Source: an uncultured Parabacteroides sp. (GTDB lineage Bacteria > Bacteroidota > Bacteroidia > Bacteroidales > Tannerellaceae). From it: DNA of 64,000 nucleotides. The stretch is from contig CASFJQ010000002.1 of the NCBI GenBank assembly GCA_949295065.1, forward strand, positions 1 to 64,000. Direction: 5' to 3'. Of this stretch, positions 9,229 through 20,190 are shown piece after piece (positions within the stretch are counted from its first letter, which is position 1; every line of letters begins with the position of its first letter). The position numbers were made by a program, and so were the translations under genes. The notes beneath the pieces are model-generated. The model had not been told where the DNA came from. It searched no databases and saw nothing but the letters and a program-made list of their open reading frames with translations.

Positions 9229-9417
9229 CTCGTCAACTTGTCAACTTGAAAACTTAAGTAACATTAAAATTTTGTATTATTCATGACAATTTGCTACTTT
9301 AGCAAATCAATGGTTTGTGGCGAGAAAGCAGGGGCAAGTAAACAGATGATTTATATACTGTAGTCTTGTATCTGTTGCCTTGTATCTGTTTATCCTCGTC
9401 CCCTAAATTAAACAGTT
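9229..9417. promoter_or_regulatory. Leader region of cysQ with TTGTCAACTTG repeat and a near-consensus promoter
   Basis: The stretch 9229-9256 carries the recurrent CGTCAACTTGTCAACTTG word. Around 9272-9301 a TTTTG is followed about 20 bp later by TACTTTAG, one base off the TAnnTTTG -7 element, a plausible promoter for cysQ. The remaining leader has no obvious riboswitch; 9314-9385 holds a repeated TGTATCTGTT word. Confidence 0.4.
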
Positions 9418-10242
9418 ATGGAATACAAAAATTATCTTTATATCGCAATACGTGCGGCATTGGATGCCGGAAAGTCTATTTTGGATATTTACAATAATCC
9501 GGAATCTGATTTCGGAATAGAAATGAAGGCTGATAACTCTCCGTTGACTTTGGCGGATAAAGCTTCTAATAATGTTATTGTCAAAGTTCTGTCAACTACG
9601 TCAATCCCTGTTTTGAGTGAAGAGGAGCAGGAGATTCAGTATGACGACAGGAAGGAGTGGAACACTCTTTGGGTGGTTGACCCTCTTGATGGGACAAAAG
9701 AGTTCATAAAGAAGAACGGTGAATTTACAGTTAACATAGCATTGGTTGTAAATCATATACCTGTGCTTGGTGTCATTTATGTTCCGGTCAGAAAAGAACT
9801 TTATTTTTCATCAGATAATATTGGCGCATACAAGATGTCGGGAGTTGACTGTATGGTCCAGCCGTCATATGATGAGATTATAGAGAGCTCAGTAAAATTG
9901 CCATTGGCAGTTGCACACCAGGGAATAGTTGTTGTGGCTTCCCGTTCACATCAGACTGAAGAAACAACCAGATATATTGATAATCTGCGTAAAAAAGGAT
10001 TGCCTGTGACATTGATAAGCAGTGGCAGCAGTTTGAAGATTTGCCTTGTGGCAGAAGGTTCGGCAGATATTTATCCGCGATTCGCACCGACAATGGAGTG
10101 GGACACGGCAGCCGGTCATGCTATTGCGCGTGGAGCGGGATGTGAGATTTATCATATAGATGAAAAAACACCGATAAAGTATAACAAGGAAGACTTAAAA
10201 AATCCATGGTTTGTGGTAAAAACAGTATCTTCCGTTTCGTGA
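9418..10242 (+). CDS. cysQ: 3'(2'),5'-bisphosphate nucleotidase CysQ
   Basis: CysQ hydrolyses 3'-phosphoadenosine-5'-phosphate (PAP), the by-product of PAPS-using enzymes, to AMP and phosphate. The inositol-monophosphatase fold is recognisable: DNSPLTLADKAS near residue 40, SEEEQEI near 66, the metal-binding core VVDPLDGTKEFI near 85-96, and the C-terminal MEWDTAAGHAI. The length, 274 aa, is normal. It opens the sulfate-activation cluster, and its job fits the sulfotransferase five genes on, since PAP inhibits sulfotransferases. It is cytosolic with no signal peptide, and Mg2+ dependence is expected from the motifs. Confidence 0.93.
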   Translation: MEYKNYLYIAIRAALDAGKSILDIYNNPESDFGIEMKADNSPLTLADKASNNVIVKVLSTTSIPVLSEEEQEIQYDDRKEWNTLWVVDPLDGTKEFIKKNGEFTVNIALVVNHIPVLGVIYVPVRKELYFSSDNIGAYKMSGVDCMVQPSYDEIIESSVKLPLAVAHQGIVVVASRSHQTEETTRYIDNLRKKGLPVTLISSGSSLKICLVAEGSADIYPRFAPTMEWDTAAGHAIARGAGCEIYHIDEKTPIKYNKEDLKNPWFVVKTVSSVS

Positions 10243-10313
10243 CAATATTGGTCTATTTGTATTATTGTGCTTAAATCTGAGCACTTTTTTCCAAAACTCA
10301 ACCAATATCTTCT

Positions 10314-10321
10314 TATATTTG
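10314..10321 (+). promoter_or_regulatory. -7 element TATATTTG upstream of the SLC13 permease
   Basis: Exact TAnnTTTG match 32 bp before the ATG at 10354. The -33 region (about 10285-10293) is T-rich without a clean TTTG. Confidence 0.5.
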
Positions 10322-10353
10322 CAGCTAAATCTGTAAAGAAATAAGATATTGGC

Positions 10354-11907
10354 ATGAGTTTTGAAATATTATTTGTATTGGCAGCACTGACCGGAATGAT
10401 AGCCGCTTTGATTTGGGATCAGATGCGTCCCGGTATGGTTCTGCTGACAGTTTCAGTACTGTTTCTTTGTGCCGGAATACTAACCCCTAAGGAAATGTTG
10501 GAAGGTTTTAGTAATAAGGGCATGATAACTGTTGGTATGCTTTTCCTGGTGAGCGAAGGTGTCAGGCAAAGCGGGGCATTAGGCAAGCTCATAAAGAAAT
10601 TGTTACCAAGGGAAAATACTACTGTATTCAAAGCCCAGTTAAGGATGCTTCCTTCAATCGCATTTATTTCTGCTTTTCTCAACAATACACCTGTTGTTGT
10701 AATATTTGCCCCTATTATTAAAAGATGGGCTGAACATGTTAAACTTCCGTCAACAAAATTTCTTATACCTTTGTCATATGTGACTATCCTGGGTGGTATG
10801 TGTACATTGATTGGTACGTCAACAAATCTGGTGGTCCATGGAATGATATTGGAGGCAGGATATGAAGGCTTTACTATGTTTGAATTAGGCAAAGTCGGCT
10901 TTTTCATTGCTTTGTTCGGAATGATTTACCTTTTCATATTCTCAAACAAGCTACTTCCTGACTCGTCCCGCAAAACTGATTCCGATGATTCTTCCGAGGA
11001 AGAGCTTGGAAATCTCCATAAGGTTGAAGCAGTGTTGGGAGCACGTTTCCCCGGATTGAACAAAACCTTGGGTGAATTTAATTTTACCCGCCATTATGGT
11101 GCTATTGTTAAAGAAGTAATAAGCGGAGGAAGAAGGTTTACTCATAATCTGGATAAAGTCCGTTTGAATGAGGGTGACACTTTGGTATTGTGGGCAGATG
11201 ATACGTTCATTCCGACATGGGGTGAATCCAGTGTCTTCCTTATGCTTGCCAATGGAAAAGATTCACAGGAAGAAGTTTCGCCAAAGAAACGTATGTTGGC
11301 TTTGGGATTGTTGATTTTCATGATTCTTGGAGCAACAATAGGAGAATTGCCAATAACGAAAGAAACATTCCCGGATTTGAAACTGGATATGTTCTTTTTC
11401 GTTTGTATAACTACAATAATTATGGCATGGACAAAGATTTTCCCACCTAAGAAATATACGAAATATATTTCGTGGGATATTCTGATAACTATTGCCTGTG
11501 CTTTTGCTATCAGCAAAGCAATGGTTAATTCGGGCGTGGCTGATATGATAGCACATTATATAATAGGTATGACGGACCGACTTGGCCCTTATGCTCTTTT
11601 GGCTGTAATATTTATTATAACCAATATTTTCACCGAACTTATAACCAATAATGCAGCTGCTGCGCTAAGTTTCCCGATAGCTCTTTCAGTAGCAAATCAG
11701 TTGGGTGTTGAACCAACTCCTTTCTTTGTTGTTATATGTATGGCTGCTTCTGCCAGTTTCAGTACGCCTATTGGTTATCAGACAAATCTGATAGTTCAAG
11801 GTATCGGAGGATACAAGTTCACGGATTTCGTTAAAATCGGATTGCCTTTGAACTTTATTACATTCCTGATTTCAATATTCCTGATTCCTTTGATATGGGA
11901 GTTCTGA
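10354..11907 (+). CDS. SLC13-family permease with one TrkA-C (RCK_C) domain, probable sulfate importer
   Basis: This 517-aa inner-membrane transporter of the SLC13/ArsB-NhaD superfamily has about 11-12 hydrophobic segments. It carries the family's duplicated helical-hairpin signatures, FLNNTPVVVIFAPI (near residue 110) with GTSTNLVVHG (near 155), and ELITNNAAAALSFPIAL (near 430) with GYQTNLIVQG (near 475). Between the halves lies one cytoplasmic TrkA-C/RCK_C domain (about residues 210-295, EAVLGARFPGLNKTLGEF..DTLVLWADD); many relatives carry two. Substrate is inferred from position: it lies between cysQ and cysC, and family members such as the algal SLT/SAC1 group move sulfate. Another anion (dicarboxylate, molybdate) is not excluded. 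Confidence 0.85.
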   Translation: MSFEILFVLAALTGMIAALIWDQMRPGMVLLTVSVLFLCAGILTPKEMLEGFSNKGMITVGMLFLVSEGVRQSGALGKLIKKLLPRENTTVFKAQLRMLPSIAFISAFLNNTPVVVIFAPIIKRWAEHVKLPSTKFLIPLSYVTILGGMCTLIGTSTNLVVHGMILEAGYEGFTMFELGKVGFFIALFGMIYLFIFSNKLLPDSSRKTDSDDSSEEELGNLHKVEAVLGARFPGLNKTLGEFNFTRHYGAIVKEVISGGRRFTHNLDKVRLNEGDTLVLWADDTFIPTWGESSVFLMLANGKDSQEEVSPKKRMLALGLLIFMILGATIGELPITKETFPDLKLDMFFFVCITTIIMAWTKIFPPKKYTKYISWDILITIACAFAISKAMVNSGVADMIAHYIIGMTDRLGPYALLAVIFIITNIFTELITNNAAAALSFPIALSVANQLGVEPTPFFVVICMAASASFSTPIGYQTNLIVQGIGGYKFTDFVKIGLPLNFITFLISIFLIPLIWEF

Positions 11908-12053
11908 GGGATTCAAGGTGTAAATTGAAGGAGTTATGAAGGAAGTTGTGTTTAAATTAGTTTTGCAACATCTCCTAACCTAATATAACTTCCGAAAGTT
12001 GAGTTAGTGAAACTTGAAGACTTGAATAAAGAAAAATATAAAACAAAAATATA

Positions 12054-12650
12054 ATGGAGGAAACAAAAACTCATAATGTTTATCCAATCTTCGACAAGAT
12101 GATGACAAGAAAGGATAAGGAAGAATTGCTTGGACAACGTGGGTTGATGGTCTGGTTTACAGGCCTGAGCGGTTCAGGAAAAAGTACCATTGCAATAGCT
12201 TTGGAGCGTGAGTTGCACAAACGTGGTTTGTTGTGCCGTATTCTCGACGGGGATAATATAAGAAGCGGAATAAATAATAATCTTGGTTTTTCACCTGAGG
12301 ACAGAGTGGAAAATATTCGCCGTATAGCAGAAGTAGGAAAGTTGTTTGTTGAAACTGGAGTTATAACTCTTGCAGCATTCATAAGTCCTAATAATGATTT
12401 GCGAAGGATGGCTGCCGATATTATCGGAAAAGACAGCTTTATGGAAGTGTATGTAAGCACGCCAATTGAAGAATGTGAGCGACGTGACGTGAAAGGTTTA
12501 TATGCGCGTGCCCGCAAAGGAGAAATAAAGGATTTTACTGGTGTGTCAGCTCCGTTTGAAGCTCCGGAAAATCCGGATTTGTCGCTTGATACATCGAAGT
12601 TGTCTGTTGAAGAATCCGTTAAATTGCTTTTGGAAAAGATTCTCGGTTGA
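12054..12650 (+). CDS. cysC: Adenylylsulfate (APS) kinase
   Basis: CysC phosphorylates APS at the 3' position with ATP, giving PAPS, the sulfuryl donor for the sulfotransferase downstream. The P-loop GLSGSGKST is at residues 37-45, the APS-contacting DGDNIR at 65-70, and the FISPNND motif near 119. The length, 198 aa, is normal for a stand-alone kinase not fused to CysN. The start at 12054 follows an A-rich leader typical for the phylum. The stop codon lies inside a TTGACAAAG word of the repeat filling the gap to cysD. With no PAPS reductase or sulfite reductase gene in the window, the cluster looks built for sulfation and not for cysteine synthesis. Confidence 0.95.
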   Translation: MEETKTHNVYPIFDKMMTRKDKEELLGQRGLMVWFTGLSGSGKSTIAIALERELHKRGLLCRILDGDNIRSGINNNLGFSPEDRVENIRRIAEVGKLFVETGVITLAAFISPNNDLRRMAADIIGKDSFMEVYVSTPIEECERRDVKGLYARARKGEIKDFTGVSAPFEAPENPDLSLDTSKLSVEESVKLLLEKILG

Positions 12651-12766
12651 CAAAGAAACAAGGAAACAAGTTGACAAGGGAACAAGTTGACAAGAGTTTG
12701 TAGACGATTAAGAGTGAAATGATTGATATTAATACTTGTCAACTCGTCCCCTTGTTCACTTGTCAA
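12647..12766. repeat. TTGACAAG-type inverted repeat between cysC and cysD
   Basis: The left arm has repeated GGAACAAGTTGACAAG words (12660-12693) and the right arm their complement, CTTGTCAACTCGTCC..CTTGTTCACTTGTCAAC (12734-12767). Together they could fold into a long hairpin in the cysCD message. The same family recurs at 15164-15258, 17392-17540, 26710-26833 and 46836-46895. Confidence 0.75.
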
Positions 12767-12806
12767 CTTAAAAACTTAAAAACTCAAAAACTCAAAAACT
12801 CAAAAA
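12767..12806 (+). repeat. Five 8-bp tandem repeats abutting the cysD start codon
   Basis: CTTAAAAA twice and CTCAAAAA three times fill 12767-12806 with an exact 8-bp period; the cysD ATG starts at 12808. The repeats occupy the place of a ribosome-binding site. A-rich leaders favour translation in Bacteroidetes, so copy number could tune expression. Confidence 0.85.
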
Positions 12807-12807
12807 T

Positions 12808-13716
12808 ATGTCTGATTACAAATTAAGCCATTTACAGGAACTTGAGGCTGAATCAATTCACATCATACGTGAAGTAGCAGCGGAGTTTGAGAATCCGGTT
12901 ATGCTTTATTCAATTGGAAAAGATTCATCTGTGATGGTGCGCCTTGCTGAAAAGGCTTTTGCCCCGGGTAAAGTTCCTTTCCCTTTGATGCATATTGATT
13001 CAAAATGGAAGTTCAAGGAAATGATAGAGTTCCGCGATAATTATGCTAAAGAATTTGGCTGGAACTTGATTGTTGAATCAAATATGGAGGCTTTCAGAGC
13101 CGGTGTCGGACCTTTCACTCACGGAAGTAAGGTGCATACCGATTTGATGAAAACACAGGCTTTGCTCCAGGCATTAGACAAATATAAATTTGACGCAGCT
13201 TTTGGCGGTGCCCGCCGTGATGAGGAGAAGAGCCGTGCTAAGGAAAGAATTTTCTCATTCCGCGACAAATTCCATCAGTGGGATCCAAAGAACCAGCGTC
13301 CGGAATTGTGGGACATATACAATGCCCGTGTCCATAAAGGCGAGAGTATCCGTGTTTTCCCGTTGTCAAACTGGACAGAATTGGATATCTGGCAATATAT
13401 AAGATTGGAGAATATTCCTATTGTCCCGTTGTATTTTGCAAAAGAAAGACCGATTGTTGAAATTGACGGTAATCTGATTATGGCAGATGACGACCGTTTG
13501 CCAGAACAATACAGAGATAAAATCCAGATGCGAAAAGTCCGTTTCAGAACATTAGGCTGCTGGCCGCTGACCGGTGCAGTTGAAAGTGATGCTGATACAA
13601 TTGAAAAGATTGTAGAAGAGATGATGACAACAACAAAGAGCGAGAGAACAACTCGTGTCATCGATTTCGACCAGGATGCAAGTATGGAACAGAAAAAACG
13701 TGAGGGTTATTTTTAA
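12808..13716 (+). CDS. cysD: Sulfate adenylyltransferase subunit 2
   Basis: CysD is the ATP-pyrophosphatase subunit of the heterodimeric ATP sulfurylase; with the CysN GTPase it makes APS from sulfate and ATP. The PP-loop appears as YSIGKDSSV (residues 34-42), and other family marks are [33 protein letters not shown] near residues 132-152, and a C-terminus reading [22 protein letters not shown]. The length, 302 aa, is exactly typical. It is followed 13 bp later by cysN, forming a translationally close pair. Confidence 0.96.
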   Translation: MSDYKLSHLQELEAESIHIIREVAAEFENPVMLYSIGKDSSVMVRLAEKAFAPGKVPFPLMHIDSKWKFKEMIEFRDNYAKEFGWNLIVESNMEAFRAGVGPFTHGSKVHTDLMKTQALLQALDKYKFDAAFGGARRDEEKSRAKERIFSFRDKFHQWDPKNQRPELWDIYNARVHKGESIRVFPLSNWTELDIWQYIRLENIPIVPLYFAKERPIVEIDGNLIMADDDRLPEQYRDKIQMRKVRFRTLGCWPLTGAVESDADTIEKIVEEMMTTTKSERTTRVIDFDQDASMEQKKREGYF

Positions 13717-13729
13717 TAAATTGGAAATC

Positions 13730-15160
13730 ATGGAAAGTAATCTAGATATAAAAGCCTTTTTGGATAAAGACGAACAGAAGGATTTGTTGCGCTTCCTTAC
13801 AGCAGGTTCTGTGGATGACGGAAAGTCAACATTGATTGGCCGACTGCTTTTTGACAGCAAGAAATTGTATGAAGACCAGCTTGACGCTTTGGAACGCGAC
13901 AGCAAAAGAATGGGAAATGCCGGCGACCATATTGACTATGCTTTGCTTCTTGACGGATTGAAGGCGGAACGTGAGCAAGGTATTACAATTGATGTTGCCT
14001 ACAGATATTTCAGCACAAACAACAGAAAGTTTATCATCGCTGACACTCCGGGTCATGAGCAATATACCAGAAATATGATTACCGGCGGTTCAACAGCAAA
14101 CCTTGCCATTATCCTTGTTGACGCACGTACTGGAGTGATTACTCAGACACGTCGCCATACTTATCTGGTGTCATTGCTTGGAATACGCCACGTTGTCCTT
14201 GCCGTGAACAAGATGGACTTGGTTGACTTCAATAAGGAAGTGTTTGATAAGATTGTTGCAGATTATATGTCGTTTGTAGCTCCTCTTGCTATCGACGATG
14301 TGACTTGTATTCCTTTGTCTGCACTCGATGGTGACAATGTTGTAGAGAAGAGTAACCGCACTCCTTGGTATGAAGGACCGGCATTGCTCGATTTCCTTGA
14401 AAATGTTCCAATCGACAAGGACCGCAATTATGACGATTTCCGTTATCCTGTTCAGTTCGTTTTGCGTCCGAATTTGAACTTCAGAGGTTTCTGCGGTAAA
14501 GTGTCAAGCGGCGTTGTAAGAAAAGGTGATGTTGTTATGGCTTTGCCTTCAGGAAAGACGTCAAAGGTCAAGAGCATTGTAACTTATGAAGGAGAAATCG
14601 AAGAAGCTTTCCCTCCAATGTCTGTTACTCTTACTTTGGAAGATGAAATTGACATTTCAAGAGGTGAGATGCTTGTTCATCCGGACAACAAACCATATGA
14701 AGGCAGAAACTTTGAGGCAATGCTTGTGTGGATGGACGAAGAACCTATGGATGTCAGCAAGCAGTTCTATATCAAGCATACAACAAATACAACTCGTGCA
14801 AGAATCGACGGAATAAAATATAAGGTGAATGTGAACACAATGGAACAGTCTGAAGTTGATCACCTTGTATTGAACGAAATCGGCCGTGTTGTTTTCTCAA
14901 CAGGAAAAGAATTATTTTTTGACCCTTATAAGAAGAACAAGCAGACTGGCGCGTTTATCCTTATTGACCCGATTACAAACAATACCTCTGCCGTTGGTAT
15001 GATAATCGACAAGGTTGAGGCAAATCAGCAGTTGAACGACAATGGCGTAATAACATTGAATTTGCCTGAACTCGGCATTTCTCCTGAACATTATGACGCT
15101 GTTGAGCGTGTTTGTAAGGAAATTGAGAAAAACGGAGTTGAACTGAGAGTAATTAAGTAA
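13730..15160 (+). CDS. cysN: Sulfate adenylyltransferase subunit 1 (GTPase)
   Basis: CysN is the EF-Tu-like GTPase of ATP sulfurylase, coupling GTP hydrolysis to APS synthesis. The ATG at 13730 is preferred to the upstream ATG at 13655, which lies inside cysD and would add 25 atypical residues. GTPase motifs are in order: G1 GSVDDGKST (residues 26-34), switch region [12 protein letters not shown]3 DTPGHEQY, G4 NKMD. Two beta-barrel domains follow. The length is 476 aa and there is no fused APS-kinase domain, consistent with the separate cysC two genes upstream. Confidence 0.95.
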   Translation: MESNLDIKAFLDKDEQKDLLRFLTAGSVDDGKSTLIGRLLFDSKKLYEDQLDALERDSKRMGNAGDHIDYALLLDGLKAEREQGITIDVAYRYFSTNNRKFIIADTPGHEQYTRNMITGGSTANLAIILVDARTGVITQTRRHTYLVSLLGIRHVVLAVNKMDLVDFNKEVFDKIVADYMSFVAPLAIDDVTCIPLSALDGDNVVEKSNRTPWYEGPALLDFLENVPIDKDRNYDDFRYPVQFVLRPNLNFRGFCGKVSSGVVRKGDVVMALPSGKTSKVKSIVTYEGEIEEAFPPMSVTLTLEDEIDISRGEMLVHPDNKPYEGRNFEAMLVWMDEEPMDVSKQFYIKHTTNTTRARIDGIKYKVNVNTMEQSEVDHLVLNEIGRVVFSTGKELFFDPYKKNKQTGAFILIDPITNNTSAVGMIIDKVEANQQLNDNGVITLNLPELGISPEHYDAVERVCKEIEKNGVELRVIK

Positions 15161-15163
15161 TAT

Positions 15164-15258
15164 AGTCAGTTGACGAGTTGACGAGGAAACAAGTTGACAA
15201 GGGAATGAGATACAGTTATTTTGTCTTGTCAACTTGTCTCAGAAGCCTTGTCAACTTT
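15164..15258. repeat. TTGACAAG-type inverted repeat between cysN and the sulfotransferase
   Basis: GTTGACGAGTTGACGAGG..AAGTTGACAAGGG on the left is matched by CTTGTCAACTTGTCTC..CCTTGTCAACTT on the right, so the spacer can fold into a long hairpin with a short AT-rich loop. Confidence 0.7.
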
Positions 15259-15288
15259 ATTAAAGTAATAGAACTAAATTAATATATA

Positions 15289-16392
15289 ATGGGACTTATT
15301 GAATTTGACAAACTTCCGATAAATACTCTGGTTGGTGCAGACTGGGATACTTTCAAGAAAGTTACTGCAAATCAGAATATAGAGGACGGTTATAAAGGCA
15401 AATACAGACTGACAAAAGGTGTTTGCCGTTTATTGAGTCTGCTAAAGCCACTTGAGGACAGCCGCTATAAGAAGATTGCCGACAAACCGTTGGAAATGGA
15501 TCCTTTGTTTGTGCTCGGACATTGGAGAAGTGGTACTACTTTTGTGCATAATGTCCTTGCCTGCGACAAGCATTTCGGATACACAACAACATATCAGACA
15601 GTGTTCCCTAATCTTATGTTATGGGGACAGGGATTCTTCAAGAAGAATATGTCTTTTCTGATGCCGGACCACAGACCGACCGACAATATGGAACTGAAAG
15701 TGGATTTGCCTCAGGAAGAAGAATTCGCTTTGTCAAATATGATGCCATATACTTATTATAATTTCTGGTTCTTCCCTCAGAGAATGTTGGAATATTGTGA
15801 TAAGTATTTGCTATTTAATGATATTTCAGAAAGTGAAAGACAGATTTGGAAAGACACATTCCTCCGTCTTGTGAAAGTTTCGCTTTACAATACTGGCGGA
15901 ACACAATATTTGAGCAAGAATCCTCCTCATACAGGAAGAGTGAAGACTTTGGTGGAAATGTTCCCTAATGCCAAGTTCATTTACCTGAAGCGTAATCCAT
16001 ATACTGTGTATGAAAGTACACGCAGTTTCTTCACAAACACAATAAAGCCTTTGATGCTTCAGAATATTTCAGACGAAGAGCTGATAAAGAATTTCGTTGA
16101 AGTTTATAAAAGGTTGTATTATAAGTATGAAGAAGAAAAACATCTTATTCCTGAAGGCAATCTTATCGAAGTGAAATTCGAGGATTTCGAAAAAGATGCA
16201 TTTGGAATGACTGAGGAAATATACAGAACTCTGAATTTGCCAAACTTCAATGAATCAAAAGCTGCTATCGAGGCTTATTTGGGCAAGAAAAAAGGCTACA
16301 AGAAGAATCAGTACAAATACGAAGATGCTACAGTCAGGACAGTTGAAGAAAACTGGGGTATGGCATTGAAGGAATGGGGATATAATTTGTAG
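15289..16392 (+). CDS. PAPS-dependent sulfotransferase, likely sterol/steroid-type
   Basis: It transfers the sulfuryl group from PAPS to a hydroxyl acceptor. The 5'-phosphosulfate-binding loop is GHWRSGTTF (residues 77-85), and the 3'-phosphate-binding region is KFIYLKRNPYTVYESTRS, with conserved Arg and Ser. It has no signal peptide or membrane segment, 367 aa, and is probably cytosolic. It follows the complete PAPS-making set cysC-cysD-cysN. A sulfotransferase in the same position in Bacteroides thetaiotaomicron (BT0416) has been reported to sulfate cholesterol and steroids. The similar context makes a lipid or sterol acceptor the best guess here, though glycans cannot be excluded from sequence alone. 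The next gene starts 4 bp downstream. Confidence 0.88.
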   Translation: MGLIEFDKLPINTLVGADWDTFKKVTANQNIEDGYKGKYRLTKGVCRLLSLLKPLEDSRYKKIADKPLEMDPLFVLGHWRSGTTFVHNVLACDKHFGYTTTYQTVFPNLMLWGQGFFKKNMSFLMPDHRPTDNMELKVDLPQEEEFALSNMMPYTYYNFWFFPQRMLEYCDKYLLFNDISESERQIWKDTFLRLVKVSLYNTGGTQYLSKNPPHTGRVKTLVEMFPNAKFIYLKRNPYTVYESTRSFFTNTIKPLMLQNISDEELIKNFVEVYKRLYYKYEEEKHLIPEGNLIEVKFEDFEKDAFGMTEEIYRTLNLPNFNESKAAIEAYLGKKKGYKKNQYKYEDATVRTVEENWGMALKEWGYNL

Positions 16393-16396
16393 TTCA

Positions 16397-17362
16397 ATGA
16401 AGGGGTTAGGTAGAATTAAGAATTTTGTTTTATGTCTGTTTTCGCTTGCTTGCAGCTTTACTTCTGCTGATGCTCAGGAAGAAGCTATCAAGTATGGCGA
16501 TATGGACAATTGGGTTGTCCGCAAGATAACCGAATCTAAAATAATAGGCGGTAACACTAAATTGCTATATGAACTTGGACCTTCCGACACTATCGTCGGA
16601 AGTATTCCATACACCAATAAGGGCGGTTCGCCATGGGCAACATCAAATGTCATGGCAAAAATTGCCGGTATTGTCAAGACTAATACATCTGTATTCCCAG
16701 AAAGGCGTGGTGACGGATGGTGCGTCCGAATGGAAACCCGAATGGAAAGAGTGAAAGCATTGGGCTTTATTGATATTGAGGTCGTTGCTGCCGGTTCAAC
16801 ATTCCTTGGAACGATTCATGAGCCGATAAAAGGAACTCAGAACCCGCAGAGTATGTTGTTGAGCGGTGTTCCTTTCACCAAACGCCCGAAAGCGTTGAAG
16901 TTTGACTACAAGACAAAAGTCATGCCTGAAATGTATCGTGTGAGAAGTACCGGATTCAGCAGTAAAACAAAGATTCCCGGACAAGACTCAATTGCCGTAG
17001 TCTTGCTTCTGCAGAAAAGATGGGAAGACAAGGACGGAAATGTCTTTGCCAAAAGAGTTGGAACAATGGTACAACGCTTCTCAAAGTCTAGCAACGGATG
17101 GATAAATGGAGCAGATTTCCCTATATTGTATGGTAATATAACTTCTAATCCGGCATACAAAGACTATATGCGTATTCAGGTTGAGGAAAGATATACTGTG
17201 AACAGTCATGGCGAAAGTGTTCCTATCAAGGAAGTTGGATGGGCCGGAGCAAACGAAACTCCAACTCATATTGTTCTGCAGTTCGTTTCCAGTCATGGTG
17301 GAGCATATATCGGCTCTCCGGGAAATACATTTTGGGTGGACAATGTAAAATTTGTATATTAG
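16397..17362 (+). CDS. PCMD-domain exported protein coupled to the sulfotransferase
   Basis: A 321-aa protein with a signal peptide (MKGLGRIKNFVLCLFSLACSFTSADA, cut before QEE; given by its key ends), so it is exported to the periplasm or surface. The body resembles the PCMD ('putative carbohydrate metabolism domain') family: an N-terminal YGDMDNWVVR, a central PWATSNVMAKI with WCVRMETRMERV, LFSGVPF-like LLSGVPFTKRPKALKFDYK, and a C-terminal jelly-roll ending NTFWVDNVKFVY. The biochemical role is unknown. The 4-bp gap to the sulfotransferase implies co-translation, so it may bind, present or export the sulfated product, but that is inference. Confidence 0.7.
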   Translation: MKGLGRIKNFVLCLFSLACSFTSADAQEEAIKYGDMDNWVVRKITESKIIGGNTKLLYELGPSDTIVGSIPYTNKGGSPWATSNVMAKIAGIVKTNTSVFPERRGDGWCVRMETRMERVKALGFIDIEVVAAGSTFLGTIHEPIKGTQNPQSMLLSGVPFTKRPKALKFDYKTKVMPEMYRVRSTGFSSKTKIPGQDSIAVVLLLQKRWEDKDGNVFAKRVGTMVQRFSKSSNGWINGADFPILYGNITSNPAYKDYMRIQVEERYTVNSHGESVPIKEVGWAGANETPTHIVLQFVSSHGGAYIGSPGNTFWVDNVKFVY

Positions 17363-17391
17363 GAGCGGATTTGTTTGTAACTTATTCAAGG

Positions 17392-17540
17392 TAGTTGACA
17401 AGGGAACAAGTTGACAAGTTGACGAGGCTTTTAAACACAGAGTCACAGAGGAACAGAGTATTATAATTTTCAACTTTCAACTTTCAATTTTCAATTAAAA
17501 AACTCCTTGTCAACTCGTCTCTGAACCCTTGTCAACTATT
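17392..17540. repeat. Composite intergenic repeat (TTGACAAG plus CACAGAG families)
   Basis: The outer arms are GTTGACAAGGGAACAAG (from 17393) and CCCTTGTCAAC (to about 17537). Inside lie a CACAGAGTCACAGAGGAACAGAG-like stretch (17437-17458) and a tandem TTTCAACTTTCAACTTTCAA run (17468-17495). Two repeat families are therefore nested in one spacer. Confidence 0.7.
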
Positions 17541-17542
17541 AA

Positions 17543-17583
17543 GTTATACAAATCCCAAAACTCAAAATATAAAATTGATACTG
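17543..17583 (+). promoter_or_regulatory. Shared 41-bp leader motif upstream of ligA
   Basis: The sequence starting GTTATACAA and containing AAAACTCAAAATATAAAATT matches 24338-24378 upstream of the thioesterase at most positions. Both copies follow an intergenic repeat and precede a start codon. It may be a mobile promoter or leader segment; no TAnnTTTG box is evident. Confidence 0.5.
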
Positions 17584-17584
17584 A

Positions 17585-19606
<2,022 letters not shown>

Positions 19607-19607
19607 G

Positions 19608-20135
19608 ATGATTTTGTCACAGTATTATATCAAAAAGGAAATTAGCAGGCAGATGAAAAAACAGCCGGAGCGTAGTAGCCGCAAATTCTGCTCTCTGCAA
19701 AAGGCTAATCGTCTGCTTGTCTTTTGTTCTTATTCTGATTTGGATGTGATAGACAAACAACTGTCACAATTAAAATCGGATAATAAGGATGTGATATTAT
19801 GTGTTTATTCCACAACGGGAGACAATTCGGAAAAACTCTCCGAAAACGACATAATTATTTCGCCTGGCAAAGATTTGACAATGTTGGGCTTCCCGAAGCA
19901 GGAGAAACTTGACAAATGCCTTTCTGTCGGCTGCGATATTATTATTGACTTGACATGTGGAAAAGTCCCGGCACTACAATATATGCTTCTTAAGCATAAT
20001 GCTCCATTCAAGGTTGGTGTAAAGAGTAATGATATGGACTTATATGATTTGACAATTTCTACATCAGAAGCTGCGGAAATTGATTATTTGTTTTCTCAAA
20101 TATTATTTTATTTGCAAACAATTAGTTTTAAATAG
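19608..20135 (+). CDS. Conserved hypothetical protein between ligA and dapA (DUF6913-like)
   Basis: A 175-aa protein of unknown function. It starts with a basic segment (KKQPERSSRKFCSLQKANRLLVFCSY), then alternates beta strands and helices: LLVFCSYSDLDVID, DVILCVYST, IIDLTCGKVPALQYMLLKHNAPFKVGV, ending with a hydrophobic helix. Strand-helix order and the LVFCSY/IIDLTCG strands suggest a Rossmann-like alpha/beta fold. No catalytic motif is recognised. It resembles the DUF6913 family that I associate with Bacteroidetes. The start follows the ligA stop by 1 bp, so it is probably co-transcribed with ligA. Confidence 0.65.
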   Translation: MILSQYYIKKEISRQMKKQPERSSRKFCSLQKANRLLVFCSYSDLDVIDKQLSQLKSDNKDVILCVYSTTGDNSEKLSENDIIISPGKDLTMLGFPKQEKLDKCLSVGCDIIIDLTCGKVPALQYMLLKHNAPFKVGVKSNDMDLYDLTISTSEAAEIDYLFSQILFYLQTISFK

Positions 20136-20147
20136 TATATTTTTTTC

Positions 20148-20155
20148 TATTTTTG
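20148..20155 (+). promoter_or_regulatory. -7 element TATTTTTG upstream of dapA
   Basis: Exact TAnnTTTG match 35 bp before the dapA ATG, suggesting dapA has its own promoter downstream of ligA and the small unknown gene. Confidence 0.5.
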
Positions 20156-20190
20156 CGTGTGTAAAGTTAGAATTTTGTCAATAAAAACTT

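Noticed and set aside
13655-13729. Upstream ATG for cysN
   Set aside because: It lies inside cysD and adds 25 residues not seen in the family.
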